Origin: UBA1737 sp964474685
GTDB lineage: Bacteria > Bacillota_I > Bacilli_A > ML615J-28 > CAG-313
Assembly (NCBI GenBank): GCA_964474685.1
Contig: CAYYTE010000002.1
Coordinates: forward strand, 1 to 59,791
Direction: 5' to 3'
Length of the DNA stretch: 59,791 nucleotides
How positions within the stretch are numbered: the first letter of the stretch is position 1; every line of letters begins with the position of its first letter. Below the pieces are notes generated by a model. That model saw nothing but the letters and a program-made list of their open reading frames with translations, was not told where the DNA came from and made no database searches. A program made the translations under genes and the position numbers. This document shows, one piece after another, positions 1 to 8,608 of this stretch.

Positions 1-1
1 G

Positions 2-577
2 TTAGGATTGCCAGAAAATAAGGAAGTTCCTTTGATTGGTATGGTATCTAGACTTGTTTCTCATAAAGGCATCGAAGTGATACGACTTGCATTTGATAAG
101 ATTATGGAAGAAAATGTTCAATTTGTAATGATAGGAACGGGAGATTCTTTCTATGAAGGTTTCTTTCAAGATATGCAAAGAAAATATGATAAGAAGTTTC
201 GGGCAATTATTGCATATAATGGAGATTTATCAAGAAAGATTTATGCGGGGAGTGACTTATTTTTAATGCCATCGAAATCAGAACCTTGTGGCCTTAGTCA
301 AATGATTGCTTCTCGTTATGGAGCAGTTGCTATGGTTCATGAAACAGGGGGATTAAAAGATTCGATTGTGGACTTTGAAAAGAAATTAGGGAATGGCTAT
401 ACTTTTAAAGATTTTAATGAAGAAAGTCTTTTGAATATGATTCATCGTGCAATTCACGATTATCATGAAGAAAGTTGGAAATTAAAAGTACAAAAAGTAA
501 TGAAAGCGGATTTTGGCTGGAATGCTTCAGCAAAGAAATATTTAGAATTATATAAAAAAATCTTAGTGAATAGTTAG
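2..577 (+). CDS. glgA: Glycogen synthase, C-terminal part (partial)
   Basis: C-terminal 191 residues of ADP-glucose alpha-1,4-glucosyltransferase (GT5, GT-B fold); the reading frame is open to the left edge, so the true start lies outside the window. Visible family hallmarks are PLIGMVSRLVSHKG at the start of the second Rossmann domain, the donor/active-site segment SEPCGLSQM and the ETGGLKDSI segment, followed by the usual C-terminal helix FGWNASAKKY. It elongates glycogen by adding glucose from ADP-glucose. Glycogen phosphorylase starts 12 bases after its stop, so synthesis and breakdown enzymes share an operon. A TTG at base 8 is not a credible start because homology continues upstream of it. 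Confidence 0.93.
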   Translation, partial: LGLPENKEVPLIGMVSRLVSHKGIEVIRLAFDKIMEENVQFVMIGTGDSFYEGFFQDMQRKYDKKFRAIIAYNGDLSRKIYAGSDLFLMPSKSEPCGLSQMIASRYGAVAMVHETGGLKDSIVDFEKKLGNGYTFKDFNEESLLNMIHRAIHDYHEESWKLKVQKVMKADFGWNASAKKYLELYKKILVNS

Positions 578-589
578 AAGGAGTTTGTC

Positions 590-3028
590 ATGGCGACAAC
601 ACAGGCAATTAGTGATCAAGAATACGTATCCGAAAAAGCAGCTATTGAAGAAATACTATCTGATTTTTTTGGTGTTACGCCAGAAGATGCCTCAATTGAT
701 CAAATATACAAATCTGTAAGTAAACATATTGTTGATATACTTATGGATAAAAAGAAGAAATTTAACCATAAAGTCTATGAACAAGGTGCAAAGAGAGTAT
801 ATTATCTTTGTATGGAGTTTTTAGTAGGTAGAAGTTTAAAGACAAACCTCTATAATTTAGGATTAGTTTCAACTTATACAAAAATTATGAAATCATACAA
901 TATTGAAATGGAAACTTTGTATAATCAAGAACCCGATGCGGGGCTTGGTAATGGTGGCTTAGGACGTTTAGCTGCATGCTTTATGGATTCTTTGGCATCA
1001 CTTAATTATCCAGCGTATGGATTTTGTCTTCGATATGAGTATGGTTTATTTAAACAAAAAATAGTAGATGGATGGCAAACAGAACTTCCAGATATATGGC
1101 TTCCTGGTGGTGAATGTTGGTTAGTACCAAGAAGTGATCGAGTATTGAAAGTGCGTTTTGGTGGTTGGATTTCACAACATTATGAAAACAATCATTTAAA
1201 AATTGATTATCATGATGATAAAGTAATTGAAGCAGTTCCTTATGATTTATTAATATCTGGAGGAGCGAGTGAAGCAATTACTACATTAAGACTTTGGAGA
1301 GCAAGAAATATTCAGTCTTTTGATATGAATTCCTTCTCACAAGGTGATTATATGAAGTCCATGCAAGAAAATGCGGAAGCAGAATTAATTACAAAAGTTT
1401 TATATCCTTCCGATGATCATACTCAAGGAAAAACCTTACGATTAAAACAACAGTATTTTCTAGTAAGTGCTTCGATTCAAAACATCATAAATGATCAAAT
1501 TAAGAGACATGGTGATTTACATACATTACCTGAGTTTGCAGCAATTCATATTAATGATACCCACCCCGCTTTAGCAATTCCTGAAATAATGCGTATTCTT
1601 ATGGATGAACATGATTTTGGCTGGGATGAAGCTTGGGACATTGTGTTAAGAACTGTTGCTTATACGAATCATACCGTTATGGCAGAAGCATTGGAACAAT
1701 GGAATGAAGATTTGATGCTTCGTTTATTACCTAGAATTCATCAAATCATTCAAGAAATTAATCGGCGCTTTATGCATACCATCTATGATAAATATCCGAA
1801 TGATTATGGTAAGTATGCAAGAATCAATCTTGAATTTGATAACCACATTCGGATGGCGAATATGTGTGTACTTGCGAGTCATAGTGTCAATGGTGTATCA
1901 AGTCTTCATAGTGAAATTATAAAAAATAGTATATTTCATGATTTCTATCTAGAAACACCGGGAAAATTTACAAATGTGACAAATGGTATTGCACATAGAA
2001 GATGGCTTGACCAGTCAAATCCTAGACTTGCAAATCTATTAAATCATACAATTGGTCATGGTTGGTATAGTGATGCTTCGGAATTAAAGAAGTTCATAAA
2101 GTTTCAAAATGATGATGCTGTTTTAGAAGAACTTGCAAGTATTAAATATGAAAATAAAGTTGATTTTGCTAAGGTACTATATAAGAAACAAGGTGTAATT
2201 GTTGATCCCTTAACTAGGTTTGACGTACAAGTGAAAAGACTTCATGCTTATAAAAGACAATTACTGAATGTTTTAAAGATTGTATATTTGTACATTCAAC
2301 TTGAAAAGAACCCGAATTATCCGATTACTCCTCAAACGTATATTTTTGGTGCAAAAGCAGCACCAGGTTATTATCACGCGAAAGAAGTGATTGAGTTAAT
2401 TAACTATATTATGAAAGACATTGCATCGCATCCAGCGATTAAAGCTAAATTAAATGTAGTTTTCTTGGAGGATTATTGCGTAACTCTTGCGGAACACTTA
2501 ATTCCTTCTGCGGAAGTATCTGAACAAATTAGCTTGGCAGGTAAAGAAGCGAGTGGTACAAGTAATATGAAGTTTATGATTAATGGGGCTATTACATTTG
2601 GAACTATGGATGGTGCAAATGTAGAAATTCATGATGCGGTTGGAGATAAGAATGTCTTTATATTTGGTATGAATGCTCAACAAGTGGATGAGGCTTGGAT
2701 AAAAGGTTATAATTCTACCTTATACTATAATAACAACCCTATAATTCATGATGTCATTGATCGATTAAAAGTTGGATTTGCGGGGAAAAGTTTTATGAAT
2801 ATTGTTAATTATTTATTGACGGATAGAGGTATAGCGGATCAATATATGTGTTTGGCTGATTTTTCTAGTTATTTAAATGAATACAAGAAATTAGATGCCG
2901 CATATAATCAAAAACGCTTATGGAATCAAATGTCCGTTGTAAATATCAGTGAGTCAGGGCGTTTTGCTGCGGACCGTGCAATTGAAGAATATGCAACAAG
3001 AATTTGGAATTTGAAAAAAGTATTATAA
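590..3028 (+). CDS. glgP: Glycogen/maltodextrin phosphorylase
   Basis: 812 residues, normal length for GT35 phosphorylases. It releases glucose 1-phosphate from alpha-1,4-glucan chains using phosphate and pyridoxal phosphate. The cofactor lysine is K661 in the signature EASGTSNMKFMINGA; the N-terminal GLGNGGLGRLAACF and the central HINDTHPALAIPE segments are also intact. The start ATG is preceded by AGAAGGAG at good distance and sits 12 bases after glgA, so the two are co-transcribed. The animal-type phosphorylated N-terminal regulatory serine region is not apparent, as usual in bacteria. Together with pfkA downstream it feeds glycogen glucose into glycolysis. Confidence 0.96.
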   Translation: MATTQAISDQEYVSEKAAIEEILSDFFGVTPEDASIDQIYKSVSKHIVDILMDKKKKFNHKVYEQGAKRVYYLCMEFLVGRSLKTNLYNLGLVSTYTKIMKSYNIEMETLYNQEPDAGLGNGGLGRLAACFMDSLASLNYPAYGFCLRYEYGLFKQKIVDGWQTELPDIWLPGGECWLVPRSDRVLKVRFGGWISQHYENNHLKIDYHDDKVIEAVPYDLLISGGASEAITTLRLWRARNIQSFDMNSFSQGDYMKSMQENAEAELITKVLYPSDDHTQGKTLRLKQQYFLVSASIQNIINDQIKRHGDLHTLPEFAAIHINDTHPALAIPEIMRILMDEHDFGWDEAWDIVLRTVAYTNHTVMAEALEQWNEDLMLRLLPRIHQIIQEINRRFMHTIYDKYPNDYGKYARINLEFDNHIRMANMCVLASHSVNGVSSLHSEIIKNSIFHDFYLETPGKFTNVTNGIAHRRWLDQSNPRLANLLNHTIGHGWYSDASELKKFIKFQNDDAVLEELASIKYENKVDFAKVLYKKQGVIVDPLTRFDVQVKRLHAYKRQLLNVLKIVYLYIQLEKNPNYPITPQTYIFGAKAAPGYYHAKEVIELINYIMKDIASHPAIKAKLNVVFLEDYCVTLAEHLIPSAEVSEQISLAGKEASGTSNMKFMINGAITFGTMDGANVEIHDAVGDKNVFIFGMNAQQVDEAWIKGYNSTLYYNNNPIIHDVIDRLKVGFAGKSFMNIVNYLLTDRGIADQYMCLADFSSYLNEYKKLDAAYNQKRLWNQMSVVNISESGRFAADRAIEEYATRIWNLKKVL

Positions 3029-3062
3029 AAATATGAAAGTGTTTTACTATAAAAAGTATTAG

Positions 3063-3091
3063 TTGCATTATTTGCATGAAAGTAGTATAAT
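3063..3091 (+). promoter_or_regulatory. SigA-type promoter of pfkA
   Basis: TTGCAT (3063-3068), 17-base spacer, TATAAT (3086-3091), about 33 bases before the pfkA ATG. I see no strong terminator after glgP, so some read-through from the glycogen genes is possible. Confidence 0.75.
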
Positions 3092-3124
3092 GTATCAAGA
3101 TAAAGATTCCTAAGGAGGAACTAT

Positions 3125-4102
3125 ATGGACAATATTCAATCAGCAGTTAAGAAGATCGCAGTGTTAACATCTGGAGGAGACGCACCTGGTATGAATGCTG
3201 CTATTCGTGCGGTAGTTAGAACTGCTCTACATTATAATTTGGAAGTATTTGGAATTAGAGATGGGTATTATGGAATGTGTCATGATGAAATATATCCTAT
3301 GACAAGAGATTCAGTTTCCAATATTATCACATTAGGTGGTACTATTCTTGGTTCCGCAAGACTTCCTGAATTCCAAACTATGGAAATGACTCTATTTGGA
3401 ATTAATGAATTAAAGAAATATGGTATTAATGGATTAGTAACCATTGGTGGAGATGGTACTTATCATGGTGCCCTACGTATGTCAAATAACGGCTTAAGCT
3501 GTGTTGGAGTTCCTGGAACTATTGATAATGATGTTTCTTCTTGTGATTTCACTATTGGTTTTGATACTGCAGTTCGTACTGCTGTAGAAGCAATAGATAA
3601 ATTAAGAGATACTTGTAATTCTCATAAACGTTGCTCTGTTATAGAAGTTATGGGTCGCCATTGTGGTGATATTGCTTATGCAACTGCTCTTGCAACTGGA
3701 GCTGATTATGTAATCACTGAGCAAACTGGTCTCCATAAGGATGAATTAATCGAAAAAGTAAAATATTGTAAAGAACAAAATCGCCGTCATGTGATTATTG
3801 TAGTTACTGAGCATATGACAGATGTAAATGCTTTAGCACAAGAACTTGAAGAAGCAACAGGATTTGATACTCGTGCAACAATATTAGGTCATATTCAAAG
3901 AGGTGGTTCACCAACTGCAAACGATAGAAATATTGCAAGTATGTTAGGCTCCGCTGCTGTTGAGCATTTAATGGCTGGTGAAAAAGGCATTTGTATGGGT
4001 ATGATTAACAATAAGATTGTTGCTACTCCAATTGAAAAGAATTTTGAAATGACAAAAGAGATTTATCCAGGAGTAGTGGATTTAATCAATAAATTATCTT
4101 AA
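3125..4102 (+). CDS. pfkA: ATP-dependent 6-phosphofructokinase
   Basis: 325 residues, the length of bacterial ATP-PFK. It phosphorylates fructose 6-phosphate, the committed step of glycolysis. Visible motifs: TSGGDAPGMNAAIR at the N-terminus (ATP loop), GGDGTYHGA, the catalytic PGTIDNDV with the proton-abstracting Asp, GFDTAVRTAVEAID and MGRHCGDIA (sugar-phosphate binding). Gly in GGDGT and PGTIDND, rather than the Asp/Lys of pyrophosphate-dependent enzymes, indicates ATP as donor. A strong AAGGAGGAA ribosome site precedes the ATG. It has its own promoter and terminator. Pyruvate kinase, its frequent neighbour in Bacilli, is absent here. Confidence 0.96.
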   Translation: MDNIQSAVKKIAVLTSGGDAPGMNAAIRAVVRTALHYNLEVFGIRDGYYGMCHDEIYPMTRDSVSNIITLGGTILGSARLPEFQTMEMTLFGINELKKYGINGLVTIGGDGTYHGALRMSNNGLSCVGVPGTIDNDVSSCDFTIGFDTAVRTAVEAIDKLRDTCNSHKRCSVIEVMGRHCGDIAYATALATGADYVITEQTGLHKDELIEKVKYCKEQNRRHVIIVVTEHMTDVNALAQELEEATGFDTRATILGHIQRGGSPTANDRNIASMLGSAAVEHLMAGEKGICMGMINNKIVATPIEKNFEMTKEIYPGVVDLINKLS

Positions 4103-4115
4103 TTAACTAATTATG

Positions 4116-4162
4116 AAAAGTGATAGTTGGCAAGTGATACTTGTTTAATCATCGCTTTTTTT
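4116..4162 (+). terminator. Intrinsic terminator after pfkA
   Basis: Left arm AAAAGTGAT and right arm ATCGCTTTT pair with one G-U; an inner CAAG/CTTG stem extends the hairpin, which ends in a run of T. Confidence 0.7.
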
Positions 4163-4234
4163 AGTTATAGTAGAGTTTTTACTTCCTATATAATAAGGAA
4201 AGGATTTTGTTCTGTTTGATTAAGTATCTTCTTC

Positions 4235-4263
4235 TTGAAATGCCTATTCAAATATGCTATAAT
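4235..4263 (+). promoter_or_regulatory. Promoter of metG
   Basis: TTGAAA (4235-4240), 17-base spacer, TATAAT (4258-4263) with an extended TGC in front. It places the transcript start near 4270 and so rules out translation starts upstream of 4301. The leader is only ~30 bases, too short for a T-box. Confidence 0.8.
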
Positions 4264-4300
4264 AATTATTAATGAAATCAATCTAAAAAGAGGTAACAAG

Positions 4301-6247
4301 ATGAAAGAAAAATGTTATATTACTACTCCTATTTATTATGCAAGTGGAAATGTACAGATTGGCAATAGTTATTCTACGATTGCTGCGGATGTACTGGCAC
4401 GTTTTGAAAGAGCAATGGGACGGGATACTTTTTATTTAACAGGTATGGATGAGCATGGGCAAAAGATTCAAGATGCCGCAACCCTGGCAAATACTACTCC
4501 CCAATCCTATGTAGATAAGGTTTCGCTTAGAACAAAGGAATTGTGGAAGACTTTAGATGTTTCCAATGACTATTTTATTCGTACTACTGATGACTACCAT
4601 GTTGCCGCAGTACAACAAATATTTGAAAAGTTACTTGCTAATAAGGATATCTATTTAAGCAAATATTCTGGAAATTATTGTGTCTCTTGTGAAACATTCT
4701 TTACAAAAAAACAGTTAGGTGAAAATGATACGTGTCCTGACTGTGGAAAACCCACAAAAGTTGTAGAAGAGGAAAGTTATTTTTTAAATTTAAAAAAGTA
4801 TGAATCAAGATTACTCCAATATATAAAAGAACATCCAAATTTTATTCATCCTGAGTCAAGAAGAAATGAAGTAATTTCATTTATTGAGTCGGGGCTTGAA
4901 GATTTATGTGTTTCAAGAACTTCTTTTAGTTGGGGAATTCCAGTATTAAGTAATCCGAAACATGTTGTTTATGTTTGGATTGATGCTTTATCAAACTATA
5001 TTACCGCTCTTGGATATGGTTCTAAGGATGAGACAAACTTTAAAAAGTATTGGTTAGATAATAAACGTATTTATCATATTATTGGAAAAGATATTTTACG
5101 TTTTCATGCAGTATATTGGCCAATATTACTTATGGCTTTAGATATTCCTATTAATTTTGAATTGTTTGCTCACGGTTTTATTTTAAATCGTGGTGTTAAG
5201 ATGAGCAAATCCAGAGGAAACGCTGTTTATCCAGAGGACTTATATACGAGATATGGAGTGGATTCATTCCGTTATTATCTTGCGAAAGAGTTACCACTGG
5301 GTGAAGACGGGTTATTTAGTTTTGAAAGATTTGTGAATCGATATAATACGGAACTTGCTAATGATTTAGGCAATCTAGTTAGTAGAAGTGTAGCAATGGT
5401 ACAAAAGTATAATGAAGGCTTGGTACCTTGTTGTAAGTCTTCAAATGAAACTCTGTTTGATTCTAATCTTGAGGCTTGTTGTAAAAAAGCGATTGATGAT
5501 TCAATTCAATATTTTGAACATTTTGAATTACAAAAAGCTATGGATTCAACTTGGACTTTAGTAGATGGATTAAATAAATATATTGATCTAACGAGTCCTT
5601 GGAGCCTTGCTAAAGATGAAACAAGGAAAGAAGAACTATTAAATGTATTATATCATTTGATGGAAGGATTAAGGATTGTTGGACAATTGGTTTCTTTATA
5701 TCTTGTAAATTCATATAAAGATATCTTTAAAGCTATAGGTTGCTCGGATGAAACAGTTGATTTTACTAATCTTGCCTTTGGAAAAACTTGGACAAATTGT
5801 CATGTAGTTACACTTCCTGCTTTGTTTAAGCGTTTAGATATGGCTGAAGAACTCGAATATGAGAAACAGCTCGTTGAAAAAAGAATGCCAAAGAAGGTTG
5901 AAACAAAAAAAGTAGAGGAAAAAGTCGCTGAGATATCAATTGATGATTTCTCTAAAATTGAATTAAAAGTAGGAGAAATTTTAAAAGCAGATGCTCATCC
6001 CAATGCAAATAAGCTCTATGTATTACAAGTAAATACAGGAGATCGTGTTAGACAAATTGTTTCAGGGATTGCGGAAGCATATAAAGTGGATGAATTGGTT
6101 CATAAAAAAGTGGTAGTTATTACCAACCTTCATTCCGCAAAAATTCGGGGAGTAGTATCCGATGGAATGTTATTATGTTCAACAAGTAAGGGAAAACCTG
6201 TTTTAGTTGAAGCAAATAATGCTGCTCCTGGTGATTTTATTCACTAA
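4301..6247 (+). CDS. metG: Methionyl-tRNA synthetase with C-terminal tRNA-binding domain
   Basis: 648 residues. Charges tRNA-Met in the cytosol. Class I catalytic domain at the N-terminus, one zinc knuckle (CVSC...CPDC), KMSKS at K300-S304, anticodon-binding helical domain, then an EMAP/Arc1p-type tRNA-binding domain at the C-terminus (FSKIELKVGEI...SDGMLLCS). The start was set at 4301: AAAGAGGT lies 6-7 bases upstream, homology begins at once (CYITTPIYYASG), and the promoter -10 box is at 4258-4263. Odd point: the HIGH signature reads Q19-I-G-N22, so both histidines are replaced. HIGN is known in some Firmicutes enzymes; losing the first His is less usual. Confidence 0.95.
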   Translation: MKEKCYITTPIYYASGNVQIGNSYSTIAADVLARFERAMGRDTFYLTGMDEHGQKIQDAATLANTTPQSYVDKVSLRTKELWKTLDVSNDYFIRTTDDYHVAAVQQIFEKLLANKDIYLSKYSGNYCVSCETFFTKKQLGENDTCPDCGKPTKVVEEESYFLNLKKYESRLLQYIKEHPNFIHPESRRNEVISFIESGLEDLCVSRTSFSWGIPVLSNPKHVVYVWIDALSNYITALGYGSKDETNFKKYWLDNKRIYHIIGKDILRFHAVYWPILLMALDIPINFELFAHGFILNRGVKMSKSRGNAVYPEDLYTRYGVDSFRYYLAKELPLGEDGLFSFERFVNRYNTELANDLGNLVSRSVAMVQKYNEGLVPCCKSSNETLFDSNLEACCKKAIDDSIQYFEHFELQKAMDSTWTLVDGLNKYIDLTSPWSLAKDETRKEELLNVLYHLMEGLRIVGQLVSLYLVNSYKDIFKAIGCSDETVDFTNLAFGKTWTNCHVVTLPALFKRLDMAEELEYEKQLVEKRMPKKVETKKVEEKVAEISIDDFSKIELKVGEILKADAHPNANKLYVLQVNTGDRVRQIVSGIAEAYKVDELVHKKVVVITNLHSAKIRGVVSDGMLLCSTSKGKPVLVEANNAAPGDFIH

Positions 6248-6263
6248 TCTTTTAGTGCGTTAG

Positions 6264-6292
6264 TTGTAAGTATTAGTCACTAAAAATATGAT
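6264..6292 (+). promoter_or_regulatory. Probable promoter of the YitT-family gene
   Basis: TTGTAA (6264-6269), 17-base spacer, TATGAT (6287-6292), 27 bases before the ATG. Weaker than the neighbouring promoters. Confidence 0.45.
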
Positions 6293-6318
6293 GTAAAAAT
6301 AGAAAGAGGATATTGATT

Positions 6319-7428
6319 ATGCTAAATAATCAAAAAGTGTCACCAGCACAGGAAACTGGTGAAGAAGATACAAGAACTCCGGAACAAATTGATGATGATA
6401 CAAAGAAAAAATTACGAAATATTGCAACTCATCGTTCTTCAAGTTCTTATTTATTAGTTATTTTTGGTACAATTATTTATTCTTTTGGTGTTGTTTGGAT
6501 TTTGCAATTAGGAGGTTTTTATTCTGGCGGTGTAACAGGTGTTTCTCAGTTAATTGTTGGTTTGGTAACTAAATTTGCTCCAAATAATTCACAATTAGTC
6601 AGTAATAATTTAGGTACATTTATTCTTGTGTTAAATATACCTTTATTAATCTTCGGATGGAAAGGACTTAGTAAAAAATTTGCTATTTTAACAATTATTT
6701 CAATTACACTACAAACCATTGTTTGTAACTTATTAAGCAGCTACACAGTTAGTCCTTTTTGTCAATTACTTTCAAATCAAGGTGGAATGGGGAAAGGCTT
6801 GATTGATATCTTTTCGGATGTAAACTTTCTATTTTTCAAAGATGCGGATGTTACTCCATCGATTGTTACAGCGTTTCGTATGAATATGCTTCCTGGAACA
6901 AAACTCTTGTTAGCTTTGTTTGGTGGAGGAATTACAGGAATTGGTGCATCACTTTGTTTAAAAGGTGGCGGTTCTACAGGGGGACTTGATATTATCTCAA
7001 ATTATCTTGTTATGAAAAAAAGAATGTCTTTTACTACGGTTCAATTAGTTGTGGATACTATTGTTATTAGTATGTCTTCCTTGATTAGTGTTGAGAATGT
7101 TTTATTTACCCTTGTTCGTTTGATTGTTTATATGAAAGTAGTTCAACAATTATATCAAACATATCATATTAATCGGTTGGAAATAATTACAACAAAGGCG
7201 GAGATGATTCGACTTGCACTTCTTCATAATTTCAAACATGGTATGACAATCTATGAAGCTGTAGGAGGTTATACAATGACTACGAAAAAGAGTATTGAAA
7301 TCTATGCATCTTCATATGAAGTGGGTGATTATTTGGAGATTGTAAAAACAATAGATCCCAAAGCATTTATTATTTCAACTCCAGTAAAGGTTCTAAAAGG
7401 AAATTATATACAACATACAATTATGTAA
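6319..7428 (+). CDS. YitT family membrane protein (DUF161 + DUF2179)
   Basis: 369 residues. A charged N-terminus of about 40 residues is followed by five or six membrane segments rich in Gly (GGFYSGGVTGVSQL; GGGITGIGASLCLKGGGSTGGLDIISNYL, the repeated YitT signature) and a soluble C-terminal DUF2179 domain (RLEIITTKAEMIRLAL...IISTPVKVLKGNY). The family sits in the cytoplasmic membrane; its substrate is not established. The ATG at 6319 was chosen over the TTG at 6313 because AAGAGGA at 6304-6310 is then at normal spacing. It has its own promoter and terminator and is not obviously linked to its neighbours. Confidence 0.88.
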   Translation: MLNNQKVSPAQETGEEDTRTPEQIDDDTKKKLRNIATHRSSSSYLLVIFGTIIYSFGVVWILQLGGFYSGGVTGVSQLIVGLVTKFAPNNSQLVSNNLGTFILVLNIPLLIFGWKGLSKKFAILTIISITLQTIVCNLLSSYTVSPFCQLLSNQGGMGKGLIDIFSDVNFLFFKDADVTPSIVTAFRMNMLPGTKLLLALFGGGITGIGASLCLKGGGSTGGLDIISNYLVMKKRMSFTTVQLVVDTIVISMSSLISVENVLFTLVRLIVYMKVVQQLYQTYHINRLEIITTKAEMIRLALLHNFKHGMTIYEAVGGYTMTTKKSIEIYASSYEVGDYLEIVKTIDPKAFIISTPVKVLKGNYIQHTIM

Positions 7429-7461
7429 ATACCATTTTGTTTATTAACAAGTGGATGAAAT

Positions 7462-7490
7462 GAAACACCTTTTGGGTGTTTCTTTTTGTT
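7462..7490 (+). terminator. Intrinsic terminator after the YitT-family gene
   Basis: GAAACACC / GGTGTTTC stem with a short loop followed by TTTTTGTT. Confidence 0.85.
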
Positions 7491-7534
7491 AAGAAAAAAA
7501 GAAAAATGGTTCTAAAAATTAATGGTTATATTGT

Positions 7535-7563
7535 TTGACAAAAAAGTGAAAAGAGCGTATAAT
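7535..7563 (+). promoter_or_regulatory. Consensus promoter of rplM-rpsI
   Basis: Perfect TTGACA (7535-7540), 17-base spacer, perfect TATAAT (7558-7563). Confidence 0.9.
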
Positions 7564-7570
7564 ATACTAG

Positions 7571-7640
7571 ATACATTAAGTCGATGAGACTTTAAACCCC
7601 ACAAATTAAAGCCCTCAATTATATGATTATTCATTAGGAG
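7571..7640 (+). ncRNA. Candidate L13-type autoregulatory leader
   Basis: The rplM 5' UTR is about 80 bases and holds a CTTTAA (7590-7595) / TTAAAG (7606-7611) hairpin with an ACCCCACAAA loop, followed by a GCCCTC segment. Firmicutes rplM genes commonly carry an L13 leader at this place; I infer identity from position and the hairpin, not from a covariance match. Confidence 0.5.
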
Positions 7641-7648
7641 GATAAATT

Positions 7649-8095
7649 ATGCATCAAACTTATATGGATACCGTTAAATCCGCATCTGGCAATCGGAAAT
7701 GGTACATTATCGACGCTACTGACCTAGTATTAGGCCGTATGTCAACTGTTGTAGCAACAGTATTAAAAGGAAAACAAAAACCTACTTATACACCTCATAT
7801 TGATGGTGGCGATTATGTCATTGTTATTAATGCAGAAAAAATTGCATTAACAGGTAATAAATGGGAAGAAAAGAAATACTATCGTGCTTCTCAATATCCA
7901 GGAAACTTAAAAACAAGAACTGCTGCAGAGCAACTTGTTAAGAGCCCTGAAAAGATTGTTGAGTTTGCAGTTCGTGGTATGTTACCAAAAGGTCCACAAG
8001 GCGATAATATGTATCGTCGTCTTTATGTTTATGTAGGCCCAGATTATGATCAAAAGGCACAAAAGCCTGAAGCATTTCCGCTTCAAGTGAAATAG
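7649..8095 (+). CDS. rplM: 50S ribosomal protein L13
   Basis: 148 residues, full length. Early-assembling large-subunit protein that binds 23S rRNA. Recognised by MDTVKSASGNRKWYIIDATDLVLGRMSTVVATVLKGKQKPTYTPHID-type N-terminal homology and the VRGMLPKGPQGDNMYRRL core. AGGAGGA precedes the ATG. It forms a two-gene operon with rpsI (13-base gap), the order conserved in nearly all bacteria; here the pair lies directly upstream of cysS. Confidence 0.97.
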   Translation: MHQTYMDTVKSASGNRKWYIIDATDLVLGRMSTVVATVLKGKQKPTYTPHIDGGDYVIVINAEKIALTGNKWEEKKYYRASQYPGNLKTRTAAEQLVKSPEKIVEFAVRGMLPKGPQGDNMYRRLYVYVGPDYDQKAQKPEAFPLQVK

Positions 8096-8108
8096 GAGGA
8101 AATAAACA

Positions 8109-8501
8109 ATGGAAAAAGCAAGTTATCAAGCGACAGGTCGTCGTAAAAGTTCTGTTGCTCGTGTACGTTTAGTACCAGGCAATGGTAAATTTGAAATCAA
8201 TTCACGTGCTTTCGCTGAATATATTCCTTCTGCAGCAACTCGTTTAGACGTTGTTCAACCTTTATCATTAACTGAAACAACAAGTCAATATGATATTTTT
8301 GTGAATGTATTTGGTGGCGGTATTAATGGTCAAGCGGGCGCAATCCGTTTAGGTATTAGCCGTGCTTTATTATTAGTAAACCCTGAGTATCGTAAAACAT
8401 TAAAGAAGGCTGGTTTATTAACTCGTGATCCACGTAGTGTAGAACGTAAAAAATGCGGTCTTAAGAAAGCTCGTAGGGCACCTCAATTCTCCAAACGTTA
8501 A
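8109..8501 (+). CDS. rpsI: 30S ribosomal protein S9
   Basis: 130 residues, full length. Its basic tail reaches the P-site tRNA in the 30S subunit; the typical ending with conserved RRAPQFSKR is present, as are GRRKSSVARVRL at the N-terminus and GGGINGQAGAIRLGISRAL in the middle. Strong TAGGAGGAA site, co-transcribed with rplM and closed by a strong terminator. Confidence 0.97.
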   Translation: MEKASYQATGRRKSSVARVRLVPGNGKFEINSRAFAEYIPSAATRLDVVQPLSLTETTSQYDIFVNVFGGGINGQAGAIRLGISRALLLVNPEYRKTLKKAGLLTRDPRSVERKKCGLKKARRAPQFSKR

Positions 8502-8536
8502 TTCACAACTTGTCTTAACTTTAGTTTGTTTGGATG

Positions 8537-8571
8537 TAAGACCACAATTCAATATTGTGGTCTTATTTTTA
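8537..8571 (+). terminator. Intrinsic terminator after rpsI
   Basis: TAAGACCACAAT (8537-8548) pairs perfectly with ATTGTGGTCTTA (8554-8565), followed by TTTTT. Confidence 0.92.
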
Positions 8572-8608
8572 ATAGTAAAGTATTCATTAATCAATAAAGG
8601 AGATATTT

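Noticed and set aside
4235..4300. Longer metG start at the TTG 4235
   Set aside because: That codon is the -35 box of the metG promoter; AAAGAGGT and homology fix the start at 4301.
6250..6286. TTTTAGTG/CACTAAAA inverted repeat after metG as a terminator
   Set aside because: Arms are 20 bases apart and no T run follows; it overlaps a likely promoter instead.
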